A stretch of 64,000 bases of DNA from Debaryomyces hansenii CBS767 (taxonomy: Eukaryota > Ascomycota > Pichiomycetes > Serinales > Debaryomycetaceae), in contig NC_006048.2 in NCBI RefSeq assembly GCF_000006445.2, forward strand, positions 744,001 through 808,000, written 5' to 3'. Under the pieces are notes generated by a model. That model saw only the letters and a list, made by a program, of their open reading frames with translations. It was not told where the DNA came from and ran no database searches. Shown here piece by piece: positions 19,548-29,827 of this stretch. Position numbers and translations under genes: made by a program. Every line of letters begins with the position of its first letter. The stretch's first letter is position 1.

Positions 19548-22193
19548 TCAATATGTATCATCAGATTCTACTTCGGTTGAGGTATCCACTTCGTCATCTT
19601 CACCTGCATCTGCCTCTTCGTGAGACATGTTGATCAGATCCATATCGTCGAGAGACACTTCGTTGATTCTGTAGATTTCTCCGAAATTAGTGTCTTGAGT
19701 ATCCCCTCTGATGACTGAACTGGAGTCATTCTCTTCTACTTCTTGAATTATGCTTTGATCGTCGTACAATTGTTGAGGAAATGCATGTACGGTTTCATCC
19801 TGATCATGCTGCTGGTTTACAAGCATGTCTACTAAAGTTTCAAGCTTATTAAGTTTGGTCATTATTTCATTGTTAACGTTCTTCTTTCTTTTCTTGATCT
19901 TCTTACCTGAGGTGGCCTTAAAGTTGGCATTCGAAGTAGGGTTGTTCATGCTCATTAACGACCTTCGGTCAGTGAGCCATTTGGATTGTTGTGATGCCGA
20001 TAATTTGGTACTCATCTCGTTATTACTGGCCTTGACAAGTTCCAAGCCCTGATGGACCGGCGTTTGGGCAATAAGATTACCAGTGCCGCCGTATTTTTTC
20101 GAGAGTATCTCATCGATGATAAATGAGTCTGTCGATGCACTTCTAAGGTTGCCTATGGACTTAGTGGGTGCAAGATTGTTAAATAAATGAGAAGTTGCGT
20201 GGTTCACATTATCGACGGAACTGATCTTTCTACCTGGTACGGCTTGGAACATTGAATTATTCCTAGTCTTCACTAACATTAAGCTTACATCAGTGTCATC
20301 ATCAATTGAATCCATATTAACCAAATCTTGATCCTGATAATAATCTTGCTCCTTATTTAAAAATGTAAACTGCTTTAAATTATTATGCCCTTTCTTTGAA
20401 TTGATATTTGCGACAATTAATTCATAAATAAAGATGATTAATATAATTGGGAACTTGAATAAGTTCATAAACATGTACAAGATACCGACAGTTGTGAATC
20501 TGTTGCTCTTGCCGTAAAACCCATTTTCATAAAATATGTCTGAAGTTTGAAAATAAACCACTAGATTGGTAGATTTGAAATATGCAAACTCTTCCTTGTT
20601 AGATAGAGATACTTTGGAAAATACCTGGCTTAGTACAATAGCTAAAATGGTGGCTATAATGAATTGACTTAGAAACAAATATCCCATTTGAATTGCTCGA
20701 CCTAAATTATTATAGCTGTCCCAATTACTCCAAACAGCAGGTGTGAACCCAAAAAAAACCTTTAACATATCAAATGCAATCTCGTAGCTATTACGATCAA
20801 TTGCTAATGAGATAAACGTCAAGTAAAAGCCACTAATCAATGATATAAATAGAAAAAATAAACCAATTAGCTTCCAAAGCATTTTCTTTAAAGATTGTGT
20901 GATCATATTAAAAAATTCGTAATTGTTGAATACCGATAAAATTCTAGGCAATAAGACTATTGAAATCAAACTAAACGCATCATGATAATCTTCAGTGCCC
21001 ACTTTATTTAAAAGCGAAAAAATTCGTAAGAAAAAAGCAGAATCAATTAATAAAATTAGAATCAAGTCAGCATAGGTCCATATTATTTTTCTTAGGAATT
21101 TGAAATTAATATTCCTGAGTTTGATGAAGAGCTCAAAATTGAAATTAAAAGCTAATAACCAATATAAAAGTTCAGTTATTTTCATAAAGGTGTTACTGGG
21201 ATCAGTATACCATTTTGTATGCTTTTGTTTCAAAATTAATATGAAATGCAATGCGGCAAAAAAGATCAACTTCATATTCATTACAAGTGATTGATATTTC
21301 GGAACTATGTTTGCTCTTGTAGTTATTTTATGCAAGGATAGTTTTTTGAATGTATAGTTTATAACAGCATTGTCACTTTTGTCGTTTAACAATGATGTTT
21401 GCTCTTCTAAGTTCTTAAACATTGAATTTACATCTAACAAAGATTGAACGATCGACTCGTTAATGAGATCATTGTTTCTCTTGACAATTAATTCTCCGTC
21501 ATAAAATCTATCCAATATTTGCTCAATCACAGGTTGAGAAAGAAACTTTTTAGACTTTGATAATACTGCTAATTCGAGCGTGTTGTACGATGATATCCGG
21601 GAAGGAAATTTGTTCTGGAAATGATCATCCCGCATAGGATTTGTGAATAATAAATTGATACGATCATATGCCTTATATTCTCTCAACATTTTAATTGCTA
21701 GTATTTCACATATTGTTGCTTTAGTATTCAATATATCGTATTTAATTAAATTATTCTCTGCCTGGATAGTAAATTCAAATCTTAATAGCAATAGTATACA
21801 AACCAAATTAATTGACAATTTCAGATCTCCGTTAACATCATGATTGTAGTTTGCATTTGTTTGCGGGCCAAACCTCGGTGTCTGATAGGGTGATACCGTA
21901 GGCAAAGAATTAATTACCCTATTAATTTTCTTTGATAAATTACTAATTGAAGCTATCTCCACAATCTTCGAGGCCAATGGCTTCATTAAAGTTGAATGAA
22001 CCCCTGGTGATTTCAACTGTTCATATTTCAAGCTCAATACAACCCTCTTATGTATTAGTTTTTGAATCTTAAAGTAAAGATATTTAAATTCCAAATGCTT
22101 AGCTTTTGTCTTACTGGTGCTGGTGCTGTTCTGTTGGTTCAAGCTGGGATGAGCATTATTTTGTGCAAGTGTACTGGGTATTCTGCCTCTCAT
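19548..22193 (-). CDS. TRP-type cation channel, Yvc1-like
   Basis: An 881-residue polytopic protein resembling Yvc1, the vacuolar Ca2+-release channel of yeasts. A soluble N-terminal half (to about residue 295) is followed by hydrophobic spans at roughly residues 300-320, 340-365, 370-395, 405-430 and 440-475. A re-entrant pore-like segment FFGFTPAVW comes next, then a last strong span near residue 500 (FIIATILAIVLSQVF). One more hydrophobic stretch is at about 570-600. The C-terminal third is hydrophilic, with basic KKIKKRKKN, a short heptad-like segment (KLNKLETLVDMLVNQQ) and an acidic end. It is longer than S. cerevisiae Yvc1 (675) and quite divergent. It could be a second paralogue of the family. 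Confidence 0.7.
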   Translation of the reverse strand: MRGRIPSTLAQNNAHPSLNQQNSTSTSKTKAKHLEFKYLYFKIQKLIHKRVVLSLKYEQLKSPGVHSTLMKPLASKIVEIASISNLSKKINRVINSLPTVSPYQTPRFGPQTNANYNHDVNGDLKLSINLVCILLLLRFEFTIQAENNLIKYDILNTKATICEILAIKMLREYKAYDRINLLFTNPMRDDHFQNKFPSRISSYNTLELAVLSKSKKFLSQPVIEQILDRFYDGELIVKRNNDLINESIVQSLLDVNSMFKNLEEQTSLLNDKSDNAVINYTFKKLSLHKITTRANIVPKYQSLVMNMKLIFFAALHFILILKQKHTKWYTDPSNTFMKITELLYWLLAFNFNFELFIKLRNINFKFLRKIIWTYADLILILLIDSAFFLRIFSLLNKVGTEDYHDAFSLISIVLLPRILSVFNNYEFFNMITQSLKKMLWKLIGLFFLFISLISGFYLTFISLAIDRNSYEIAFDMLKVFFGFTPAVWSNWDSYNNLGRAIQMGYLFLSQFIIATILAIVLSQVFSKVSLSNKEEFAYFKSTNLVVYFQTSDIFYENGFYGKSNRFTTVGILYMFMNLFKFPIILIIFIYELIVANINSKKGHNNLKQFTFLNKEQDYYQDQDLVNMDSIDDDTDVSLMLVKTRNNSMFQAVPGRKISSVDNVNHATSHLFNNLAPTKSIGNLRSASTDSFIIDEILSKKYGGTGNLIAQTPVHQGLELVKASNNEMSTKLSASQQSKWLTDRRSLMSMNNPTSNANFKATSGKKIKKRKKNVNNEIMTKLNKLETLVDMLVNQQHDQDETVHAFPQQLYDDQSIIQEVEENDSSSVIRGDTQDTNFGEIYRINEVSLDDMDLINMSHEEADAGEDDEVDTSTEVESDDTY

Positions 22194-22395
22194 ATTGAAG
22201 ACCCAGTCCTAGATACAGCAACGGTTTAATCAGACTTAATAATGAGCTTACCAGCGATTTAATAGAGTAATTATTTATATTATATGTATTAACTAATTTT
22301 GTTTAATAAATTGTTTTAACGGCCTATTTAGCAACAAGATTCCAAATCTCGCAAATTGTAAACAAACCATCACGTGAATTCCTTTAATTATAGAT

Positions 22396-25300
22396 TTACT
22401 TTACCCAATGATGAATGAATTTGTAAGCCTTCTTACCATTCTCTATCCCTATTATATCTGTTAACTCATCTTCGGATAAGTTGACTAATTGCTCAATCGA
22501 CTGAACTTTTTCAATAATTTGGGAATAATTAATATTGTTGATTCCAGGAATATTTTGAATCAAGTCGATCGCATTATCGTTGTAGAGAGGAGGTTCACCA
22601 CTGCTTATCTTTATCGATTGATTAACACCTTTAGAAACAGCAGCACTGATATCAGGTTCTTCCTGATTGGCCTTCAACTCTAGAAAAATTTGTGCCGTTT
22701 CGTATGGCGAAGAAGACCAAATAATCTTTAGTTTTGGAAATGAAATTAATAACATTATCAACTTTGATTGAATGTCTTGTTGTTGTAACTTTGTTGCAAT
22801 TGGATTTGTGGCATTAACCTTATAGTTTCTTAAATCAGAGAATGGTTCGAATGAGAAAGATTTACTTTCGTCAAATTCAATGAGTAAAGTTGGTAACTCA
22901 TAATGCCGGAACATCTGTTCACATTGGCTGTATAATCTACCGCTCTTAAAACTCGATATCAAATCAGGGATTGCTTTTCTTTCTATACAAATCTTAGGAG
23001 AAACAATATAATCACCAACTGTAATCATACACGGAACGACTTTTATACCAACTCGATATAGTAAATTCGGAAGTGAAGAACGGAACTCTCTAACATCAAC
23101 AACAACTCTCATTTCATCTTCCTCTGTTCTAAACCTTGCACCTCCAGCAATTCTGGTGTTAGCAACTTGGTTTCTCTTTAGTTGAAATTTGTTGTTATCC
23201 TCTGCTGATTCAAAATGCTTACCCAAGGTTGCCTTTTCTCGAATCAATTTAGTAAAAGCATCTTTCTCTTTCTTAATTCTCATCAAGTGTTTCTGCTCTT
23301 CAACTGAGGTCCCATAGTACATAAAATAAGTCTTAGCCGGTGATTCTTTGTTTACAGCTTGATATATTTCAACACGTCTGATAAACGACAAGTTTGGTTC
23401 ATACATAATAATATATGCCGGTGAAACTTCCTGGAGCAATGAATCATTCGTCTTATCATTATATGTCTCAATAATAATTTGATCGTCCTTATCAATATTT
23501 TCAAAAATAACTTCACTTGGTCTACACTCAAATACGTTATTTAGATCGTCTAGGTCCAGGATATCTACTGGTTTACCTTGATCTTGCTCCTCGTCAATTA
23601 GAAATCCCCCAGCATTGTCATCAGAATTAAAATCGCCACTTTCAGTGTTATCTTCGAGCTGGTTCTCATTTACATCTTCTTTAAGCTTATTCACAATAGC
23701 AGTATCAAGTTCAACCGCTTCATTATTACGTCCTTTCGTAGACCCCGAATACAATCTGCCAACATTTGCTACAGATGATGCGCCTCTGGTTCGTCTTCTT
23801 TTACTTAAAGGATGTCCTTTCCCTCTAGAGAATGTTTTGGATGTCTGTAGCTCCTCTTCGGGAGTAGCTGCCCTTTCGGTCTCATTATCTTCTGAGACTT
23901 CCTCATGCTTCTTCATATCAAGTTCAGAATTAAGTTTTCTTGTTAATGATGTGAACTCCTTCCACTCAAGATAATCATTTAATTTGGTCACCATAAACTT
24001 CCTTCCGCTGAACCTTTTTCTTCTTGAACTTGAAATAGTAATATCCTTCATATTCGATATTAAATAACTCAACTGTTTAACGGTTTTAGAATCGGAACAC
24101 ATGATTACAATTGGACCATGGTTAGCTATATTTTGAGATTTCTCATACATTATATCGTCTATTAATATTCCAAGTTGGTCCCATTTTGGTAACTCTTCTA
24201 AGTTATATTCTTCTGTCTGGATCTCTGATTCGTGTATATGTGCATCTGTCTCATTACCTTCATCCACTTCACTTTCATCCCCGATCGTTATTTTAGATTT
24301 AGAAACCATAACTTTGCCTAAAGCTCTTTCCTTTGCGTACGATATGATCGTATTCGCTTCGTCTAAGTTTAACCATGGACTCATACTTGCCACATTCATT
24401 GTATCGTTACCTGTCGTTTTAATATTCAGATCGATGATTTCTTGAACTACTTGATAAAAGCTTAGCGAATCCAAAGTCAACAAATAATTAAGTAGATCCT
24501 TCAATGTAGTTAAGTCGTAAACTAACTGCTTGGAAGTCCATGATATTCGATGCCACAGAGAGTCCAATGAGAGCCTTATACGGGGTACAAAGTCAGAGTC
24601 ATGTATATTTTCCATATCCCAGTATTCCGTAACCAACAGTGGATTATGTCTCTTTAATTCCAGTAGACATGCCTGAATACATGACAATATTGCTGATTGT
24701 ATTTTATTCATTTTATACGATAATTTAGTGTTAATTTCTGTTACAAATCGCCGACGTTCCAATTCTTGCTTCTGTCGAGTAGGCAAATTCCTACCCCTGA
24801 AGTTTAACGACGACGATACTTCAACATGAAACCTTGGCCATAGAAATACATTTGATACTCGTAAAACTTTAAGTTTCGTTGCCAACGGTGTAAATCCTGT
24901 AAAAGATTCAGGCTCGTCGGAAACTGCCTTCACGAAACCCCAATCATTACCATCACGATACAAGTTAATAATAAACGACTCGTTGGAGGTTTCTTTCACC
25001 TTTTCGGCATGTAATATAAATAGACCAGTTATGTCATTGGGTTCCACTACTCCAGATAGTAAATCCACAACCAATATCCTTGATGTAACGGAAACAATAC
25101 CGCCATTTTCATAAACTCTTTTACGTTTATCCACTGTCATTGAATCACCACCAATGGTTATCAATGGAGGAGTATCGAACCCTGACGTATTTGCTATTTC
25201 GTTTCTTTTATCAATCCAACGAAGTTCAGTTAAATCTTCACCTAATTTAAATATTTCTTCTTCTCTTGAATTAAGCAATATCAATAAACTCTTCTTAGTA

Positions 25301-25665
25301 TGCTTTTCCTGTCCATTTCTCTGAAGAACAACAGTAGGTGCACTTAATGCATGCAATAAATTTGCCGTCACTAGTTCCCATCCTAACCCTCTACCTAGAA
25401 TCAAAAGTCCATCTTTCGATAACATGTCCTCGACTATTTCTTGATGAAACCTCAATGGCAACGAACAACATATTTCTCGTGTTTGGTATATTGCTGTATT
25501 TGAATCTTCTTGAACGTTTATAGGAATTGATGGCTCTGACTTTGAATCATCTTTATTCTCCTCTTCACTCACTATTGGATTTTGTACAATTATAGATTCG
25601 TCTCTGTTATCGTACAGTGTATACTCCTCCTCTCCATCTTCATCTCCAACAAACAAAGATGACAT
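22396..25665 (-). CDS. RAD1: Structure-specific DNA repair endonuclease Rad1 (XPF)
   Basis: Catalytic subunit of the Rad1-Rad10 nuclease that cuts 5' of bulky lesions in nucleotide excision repair and removes non-homologous flaps in recombination. The 1089-residue length matches fungal Rad1. The degenerate helicase-like N-terminal half starts near CSLPLRFHQEIVEDML. The ERCC4 nuclease centre shows VDVREFRSSLP at about residue 851, GDYIVSP, and ERKAIPD near residue 895. Helix-hairpin-helix motifs form the end (IPGINNINYSQI). An acidic, Ser/Arg-rich linker lies in the middle. It is divergent from RMI1 with only 117 bp between start codons. Confidence 0.96.
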   Translation of the reverse strand: MSSLFVGDEDGEEEYTLYDNRDESIIVQNPIVSEEENKDDSKSEPSIPINVQEDSNTAIYQTREICCSLPLRFHQEIVEDMLSKDGLLILGRGLGWELVTANLLHALSAPTVVLQRNGQEKHTKKSLLILLNSREEEIFKLGEDLTELRWIDKRNEIANTSGFDTPPLITIGGDSMTVDKRKRVYENGGIVSVTSRILVVDLLSGVVEPNDITGLFILHAEKVKETSNESFIINLYRDGNDWGFVKAVSDEPESFTGFTPLATKLKVLRVSNVFLWPRFHVEVSSSLNFRGRNLPTRQKQELERRRFVTEINTKLSYKMNKIQSAILSCIQACLLELKRHNPLLVTEYWDMENIHDSDFVPRIRLSLDSLWHRISWTSKQLVYDLTTLKDLLNYLLTLDSLSFYQVVQEIIDLNIKTTGNDTMNVASMSPWLNLDEANTIISYAKERALGKVMVSKSKITIGDESEVDEGNETDAHIHESEIQTEEYNLEELPKWDQLGILIDDIMYEKSQNIANHGPIVIMCSDSKTVKQLSYLISNMKDITISSSRRKRFSGRKFMVTKLNDYLEWKEFTSLTRKLNSELDMKKHEEVSEDNETERAATPEEELQTSKTFSRGKGHPLSKRRRTRGASSVANVGRLYSGSTKGRNNEAVELDTAIVNKLKEDVNENQLEDNTESGDFNSDDNAGGFLIDEEQDQGKPVDILDLDDLNNVFECRPSEVIFENIDKDDQIIIETYNDKTNDSLLQEVSPAYIIMYEPNLSFIRRVEIYQAVNKESPAKTYFMYYGTSVEEQKHLMRIKKEKDAFTKLIREKATLGKHFESAEDNNKFQLKRNQVANTRIAGGARFRTEEDEMRVVVDVREFRSSLPNLLYRVGIKVVPCMITVGDYIVSPKICIERKAIPDLISSFKSGRLYSQCEQMFRHYELPTLLIEFDESKSFSFEPFSDLRNYKVNATNPIATKLQQQDIQSKLIMLLISFPKLKIIWSSSPYETAQIFLELKANQEEPDISAAVSKGVNQSIKISSGEPPLYNDNAIDLIQNIPGINNINYSQIIEKVQSIEQLVNLSEDELTDIIGIENGKKAYKFIHHWVK

Positions 25666-25782
25666 CTCAAAAATGAATAATCTGTCTAGGTTAAACTACT
25701 GACATAGATTATCAATGATATGCGCAACATTTAAAATAAATTTATTTAGTGCAAAATAGAAGAACTACCCCCTAACTAATCT

Positions 25783-26382
25783 ATGGATAATTTACAACAA
25801 GCAACTAGAAATTCGTTCGAACCTCAGCAATATTTGCAAGCAAAGGCAACTTACACCCAACATCCTATACTATTTCATATAATACAAGTTGCTGATATTT
25901 CCAGATCGCGTTTGAACCAATTAGATGAATGGCAAGAATATGAAGATCCAAATAGTGTATCGGTAGACCGAGTAAGTAAATTCAACAACAAGAAATACCT
26001 GGGTAATCGCATAATTAGAGAAGTTGATATGAATACAGATAATGGAATGAATAGAGATAATTCTAAACATTTTGGAGGCATATATAAGTTGACGTTGAAA
26101 GACAATTTTGAAAACTACTGCTTTGCCTACGAATATAATGACTGTTTGCAATTCTTACGACTGAACAGTTCTACGGGGACACCTTTAGGTATCCCATTGG
26201 GAGGTAGACTTCTTGTGAAGAAAGGTACTCTTGTTATGAACGGTGCCATAATGTTGAAGAAAATACAATGTCAATATTTGGGAATTGATGAAAATGATAA
26301 GACTCTTTCAGAAAAATTGAATAGCGGAATAGTTAAGAAACACATTGATTTGCTAAATGAAGAACTTACTTCGAATCCTTGA
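25783..26382 (+). CDS. RMI1: RecQ-mediated genome instability protein 1 (Rmi1), OB-fold subunit
   Basis: Probable third subunit of the Sgs1-Top3-Rmi1 complex, which dissolves double Holliday junctions and suppresses crossovers. The 199-residue protein has little else but an OB-fold. The core PLGIPLGGRLLVKKGTLVMNGAIMLKKIQCQYLG (broken here only by reading) contains the glycine and beta-strand pattern of Rmi1. Sequence alone is only moderately similar. Position is strong support: in S. cerevisiae RAD1, MET12 and RMI1 are YPL022, YPL023 and YPL024, and the same three genes are adjacent here. Length is close to the S. cerevisiae protein (241). Confidence 0.82.
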   Translation: MDNLQQATRNSFEPQQYLQAKATYTQHPILFHIIQVADISRSRLNQLDEWQEYEDPNSVSVDRVSKFNNKKYLGNRIIREVDMNTDNGMNRDNSKHFGGIYKLTLKDNFENYCFAYEYNDCLQFLRLNSSTGTPLGIPLGGRLLVKKGTLVMNGAIMLKKIQCQYLGIDENDKTLSEKLNSGIVKKHIDLLNEELTSNP

Positions 26383-26496
26383 GATAAAATTATAAATCAC
26401 ATTATTAGACTAAAGAATATCGGCTATTTCTCTATGAACTAATATTTGATATAGAATGTTGATGAATATTCAAAGCTTCCAATTATAGAATAATAG

Positions 26497-28425
26497 TCAT
26501 TTGTTTTCTAATAAGATGTTCCATAAAGCATATTCATCTTTAAAATCATGTGAAATCAAACTAACTAAATAGTAATCCTTGTAAATAGAATTCAATAATT
26601 CATATGTCTTTGAAGTTTTCTTATAACATCTAGCCCATTCTAGCCATAATATAAAAGCTTCTTCATTCCAAGCCTTAAAAGACTCAAGGTCAATTATTGT
26701 AGGTTGCAACACTTCTTTCAGAGGAAAAACACCCCATGTAATGGCATTTTTGCTATTGTAATGCTCTTGGTCAATGTTTAGGTTGGATGTAAGACGACCT
26801 TCTGCATCACCACAATAATAGGTAATTGTTTGATCATCTAAATATTTTTGTAATCCTGGTAATAATTTATTAGTCCACGTATCTTTAGGAATGAAAATTT
26901 CAATAAATGCCTTTTGGTAAATGATACCATTGCCTGGTCCCCAACCAAAGATTTTATCAGAGGATAAACAACCATTAACGGCTGGTTGTGAGGCCAATGA
27001 AAACCATCCTTTATTATTTACTTCAAATAATTCCTCTTGGATTAAAGCTGTTTCTGGTGATAAGGCTGCATCGACCCAAGGTAATGAATCAATTTTTCCG
27101 GATAAATAGCTGACAAATACCTTAATAATTTCATTGACTGATTCTGGTGCACCCCATTTGTGAATAGCCTCCTCTGGAGAATAAATTTTCAAAGTTGGGC
27201 CGTAACCATCGATTTCACCATAGGCTGGAGAATTAGAATCACCAAATCTACCATTCGGGAAATCATCCCATGTAGCGTCTTTACCTAGCGCACCTTTACC
27301 GGTACTAATATCCACTAAGGTTCTCTTATCTCCAATCAATGCCTTGCCAACAAGACTTTTTTGTGCATTTGATTTATCTGCCAATTCGTTATCATTAATA
27401 ATAGAAGACTTCCTTCTTCTATTCGAAATTGTTACAGCTGGAAGATCCTCGTCTGAATCTGATGCAATTGCATCTTCATTATTGTTGGTTTCATCTGGTA
27501 GGTCCATAACTGATTTCAATACGTCGGAATCATTTATGATAGACGCCACCGCCTTTTCTAAATTAAGACAGTAGAAATGATATCCTTTAATACGGTTATC
27601 GGTATTAGAATCTATTTTATTAATGATGTTATTAATAACGTCAATACCAATGTTCTTCACTAGATCATCATCATAACTGGACGAGTGTAAACTAGATTGA
27701 ATTTCCAACGGGATTGATGCATGGGATAATTTTGTAGCTCTAGTGAATACTTTGTATGTGGTGATAGGCATTAAACCTGGAATTAAAATTATATCCTTTA
27801 ATTGTGGATATGATCTTATCATAGCTTCGTAGTTAAGAAATTTGTCAACATCAAAGAATAATTGTGTTATAATATAGTCGGCACCGGCTTCAACTTTCTC
27901 AACTAAATATGGCATATCATTACGCGGATCCTGGTTCGAGCTATCCGAACCATCAACATGTCCTTCGGGGTATCCCGCAACACCAATACAGAAGTAGTCT
28001 CCATATTGCTGTTTAATGTACTTGACTAAATCCACTGCGTTGTTAAAATCACAGTCTGGAATCCAATATTCCTCCGTTCTAGGAGGATCACCTCTCAAAG
28101 CAAGAATGTTCCTTATGCCCTGCTCTTTGGCCTTTTCCAACGCATTGTCAATGATCTCCTTATTTGTATTGGTGCATGTCAAATGTAACACAGTTGTTAA
28201 TCCTATCTCTTTTTGACATGTGGCTGCCAAGTCTAGCGACTTTTCGCTGGTAGATCCACCTGCTCCCCAGGTAACAGTGATGAATAATGGATTTAATGCC
28301 AGCATACGATTCAATCTAGCTAACAAATTACGAAACCCAGTATCAGTTTTCGGTGGAAAAAATTCAAAAGAGACAAACCTCTCATGTGGCTTCAATGCCT
28401 GAACTCTATCTTTAACTGTTGGCAT
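26497..28425 (-). CDS. MET12: Methylenetetrahydrofolate reductase, Met12 type
   Basis: Reduces 5,10-methylene-THF to 5-methyl-THF for methionine synthesis. The 642-residue protein has the FAD-binding TIM-barrel catalytic half (SFEFFPPKT, FITVTWGAGGSTS, LALRGDPPR, GADYIITQLFFD) and the C-terminal regulatory half with DFPNGRFGDSNSPAYGEIDG and SSDKIFGWGPG. Of the two yeast isozymes it resembles Met12 rather than Met13, including the acidic Ser-rich linker between the halves. Synteny with RAD1 and RMI1 supports the name. A CACGTG element lies 85 bp upstream. Confidence 0.94.
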   Translation of the reverse strand: MPTVKDRVQALKPHERFVSFEFFPPKTDTGFRNLLARLNRMLALNPLFITVTWGAGGSTSEKSLDLAATCQKEIGLTTVLHLTCTNTNKEIIDNALEKAKEQGIRNILALRGDPPRTEEYWIPDCDFNNAVDLVKYIKQQYGDYFCIGVAGYPEGHVDGSDSSNQDPRNDMPYLVEKVEAGADYIITQLFFDVDKFLNYEAMIRSYPQLKDIILIPGLMPITTYKVFTRATKLSHASIPLEIQSSLHSSSYDDDLVKNIGIDVINNIINKIDSNTDNRIKGYHFYCLNLEKAVASIINDSDVLKSVMDLPDETNNNEDAIASDSDEDLPAVTISNRRRKSSIINDNELADKSNAQKSLVGKALIGDKRTLVDISTGKGALGKDATWDDFPNGRFGDSNSPAYGEIDGYGPTLKIYSPEEAIHKWGAPESVNEIIKVFVSYLSGKIDSLPWVDAALSPETALIQEELFEVNNKGWFSLASQPAVNGCLSSDKIFGWGPGNGIIYQKAFIEIFIPKDTWTNKLLPGLQKYLDDQTITYYCGDAEGRLTSNLNIDQEHYNSKNAITWGVFPLKEVLQPTIIDLESFKAWNEEAFILWLEWARCYKKTSKTYELLNSIYKDYYLVSLISHDFKDEYALWNILLENK

Positions 28426-28509
28426 ATTGTATGTTGTACTTGTATGGATATATATATATCTTCTTGTTCATAGCTTCAAATGAGCGTTGATAATTTAAGT
28501 ATAATAGTG

Positions 28510-28517
28510 TCACGTGA
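28510..28517. promoter_or_regulatory. Cbf1-type E-box upstream of MET12
   Basis: TCACGTGA, a perfect palindrome, 85-92 bp before the MET12 ATG. CACGTG is the Cbf1 site used by methionine-pathway genes in S. cerevisiae. In CTG-clade yeasts Cbf1 has additional roles, so the regulator is inferred. Confidence 0.5.
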
Positions 28518-28679
28518 TGCGTGATGACTCCGGTTGATTCTCTACGGTTAGTTATCTTGACATGTCTATATTCCAAGTATACGGGGCCTGAATGCTTGGT
28601 GAAACATCAGGGAGAGGCGGCCTCCTCTTAAAAATACATAAGCGTATGCGCAACTTAATTAATAATTGAACTATACATG

Positions 28680-29528
28680 CTAAACTGCGCTATATTCACC
28701 TCTATTACTATTACCAGTGAATTTTTCAATTATCTCCCGAACGAAACTAGGCAAGCCCTTGAGTAAACTTACAAAGTTTTCTAACACTTCTCTTAAAGCA
28801 CTCTGAAAGTCAATCGCATTGCCCTTACTGTATTGAAACCACGCGCCACCGACGATGTAGATACTTAAAAATAACACCAAAAAGATAAAAATCCAGGTGA
28901 ACCAGCCCCATGACTCACCATTGTCGTCTTTATCGTTGCCTTTCTTGTTGTCCTTCTTGTTGTCTGGCTTCTTCTTATCCTTCTTATCGGTTATACATGC
29001 CGCCTTGGTCTTGACGGAAACCTTCAACCGCTTGTCGTCCCATTGGTGCAACTGGAACTTGTCCAAGTCTTTGTCCTTATCTGACGAGCTGGCACATACA
29101 AATCTCAACTCTGCATCGACCAAATTGTCCCCCCAGTTCGCACCTTTGTACACAATCGTGATACCGTCCTCGTTGTTATCGCCATCCTTGGTAAATGGTT
29201 TATATTGCTTCTGCAAGTTCGTGTTGAATCCAACAATCTCCGACACAACAGCATCCTTATTCGAATTTTTTTCCAAATTGATCAGTGTTATCCCACAGAG
29301 GTCTGAATTCTTGGGGCAATGGTCTATTTTTTCGCTTATGGTGTCACATATCCCAATATACCAAGTAACATTAGTTTGCGTGGGTGGTGTATCTTTCAAC
29401 GTCGTCACCGAATGTATGCCTTTGATGCTTTCGAAATCGTACTCTTTGAGTTCCTTAACACCGCAATCAATTCCGCTTACTCCGCCGATAAGACCAAGCG
29501 CAGCACTAATTAAATATATATAATTCAT
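28680..29528 (-). CDS. ATG27: Autophagy-related type I membrane protein Atg27
   Basis: Works in Atg9 vesicle trafficking and autophagosome formation, cycling between Golgi, endosome and vacuole. The 282-residue protein begins with a signal peptide (to about residue 20). A lumenal domain with several cysteines, of mannose-6-phosphate-receptor-like fold, comes next, then a Lys/Asp-rich linker. A single transmembrane span reads FTWIFIFLVLFLSIYIVGG. The cytosolic tail ends in YSAV, the Tyr-based sorting signal of Atg27. The ATG at 29528 is used; the frame continues one codon further without a Met. Confidence 0.92.
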   Translation of the reverse strand: MNYIYLISAALGLIGGVSGIDCGVKELKEYDFESIKGIHSVTTLKDTPPTQTNVTWYIGICDTISEKIDHCPKNSDLCGITLINLEKNSNKDAVVSEIVGFNTNLQKQYKPFTKDGDNNEDGITIVYKGANWGDNLVDAELRFVCASSSDKDKDLDKFQLHQWDDKRLKVSVKTKAACITDKKDKKKPDNKKDNKKGNDKDDNGESWGWFTWIFIFLVLFLSIYIVGGAWFQYSKGNAIDFQSALREVLENFVSLLKGLPSFVREIIEKFTGNSNRGEYSAV

Positions 29529-29632
29529 CACGCTTCTAGTTATCCTTCTATTATTGCTTCTACTATATGGTGAAAGGCAATAAACGTTCTATAGACCAAA
29601 GAAGACCTAACCTGCAAATAATCTAATATGTA

Positions 29633-29666
29633 AATATTGGTAATCTGCAAATATTGATAATCTGCA
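29633..29666. repeat. 17-bp tandem repeat in the ATG27-MDH3 promoter
   Basis: Two abutting 17-bp units (AATATTGGTAATCTGCA and the same with one change), preceded by a partial copy of the CTGCAAAT part at about 29611. It lies in the 299-bp divergent promoter, about 165-195 bp before MDH3. Confidence 0.7.
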
Positions 29667-29827
29667 AACAACGGCCATCTCCTCTACCAATGAACTTTTT
29701 GCCGAGGCCCATCTTCACATGTGACTCAAAGTCATATAACCATGATGGGGTACTAAATGTTACTTAAACGGATCGAATTCGTGGAAATCTATCATTAGTA
29801 GCCAGTTATCAATCTAATAAGTCAAGA

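Noticed and set aside
28897..29523. 208-codon plus-strand frame opposite ATG27
   Set aside because: Antisense shadow of a clear ATG27; the Ser/Leu/Phe richness mirrors Lys/Asp codons.
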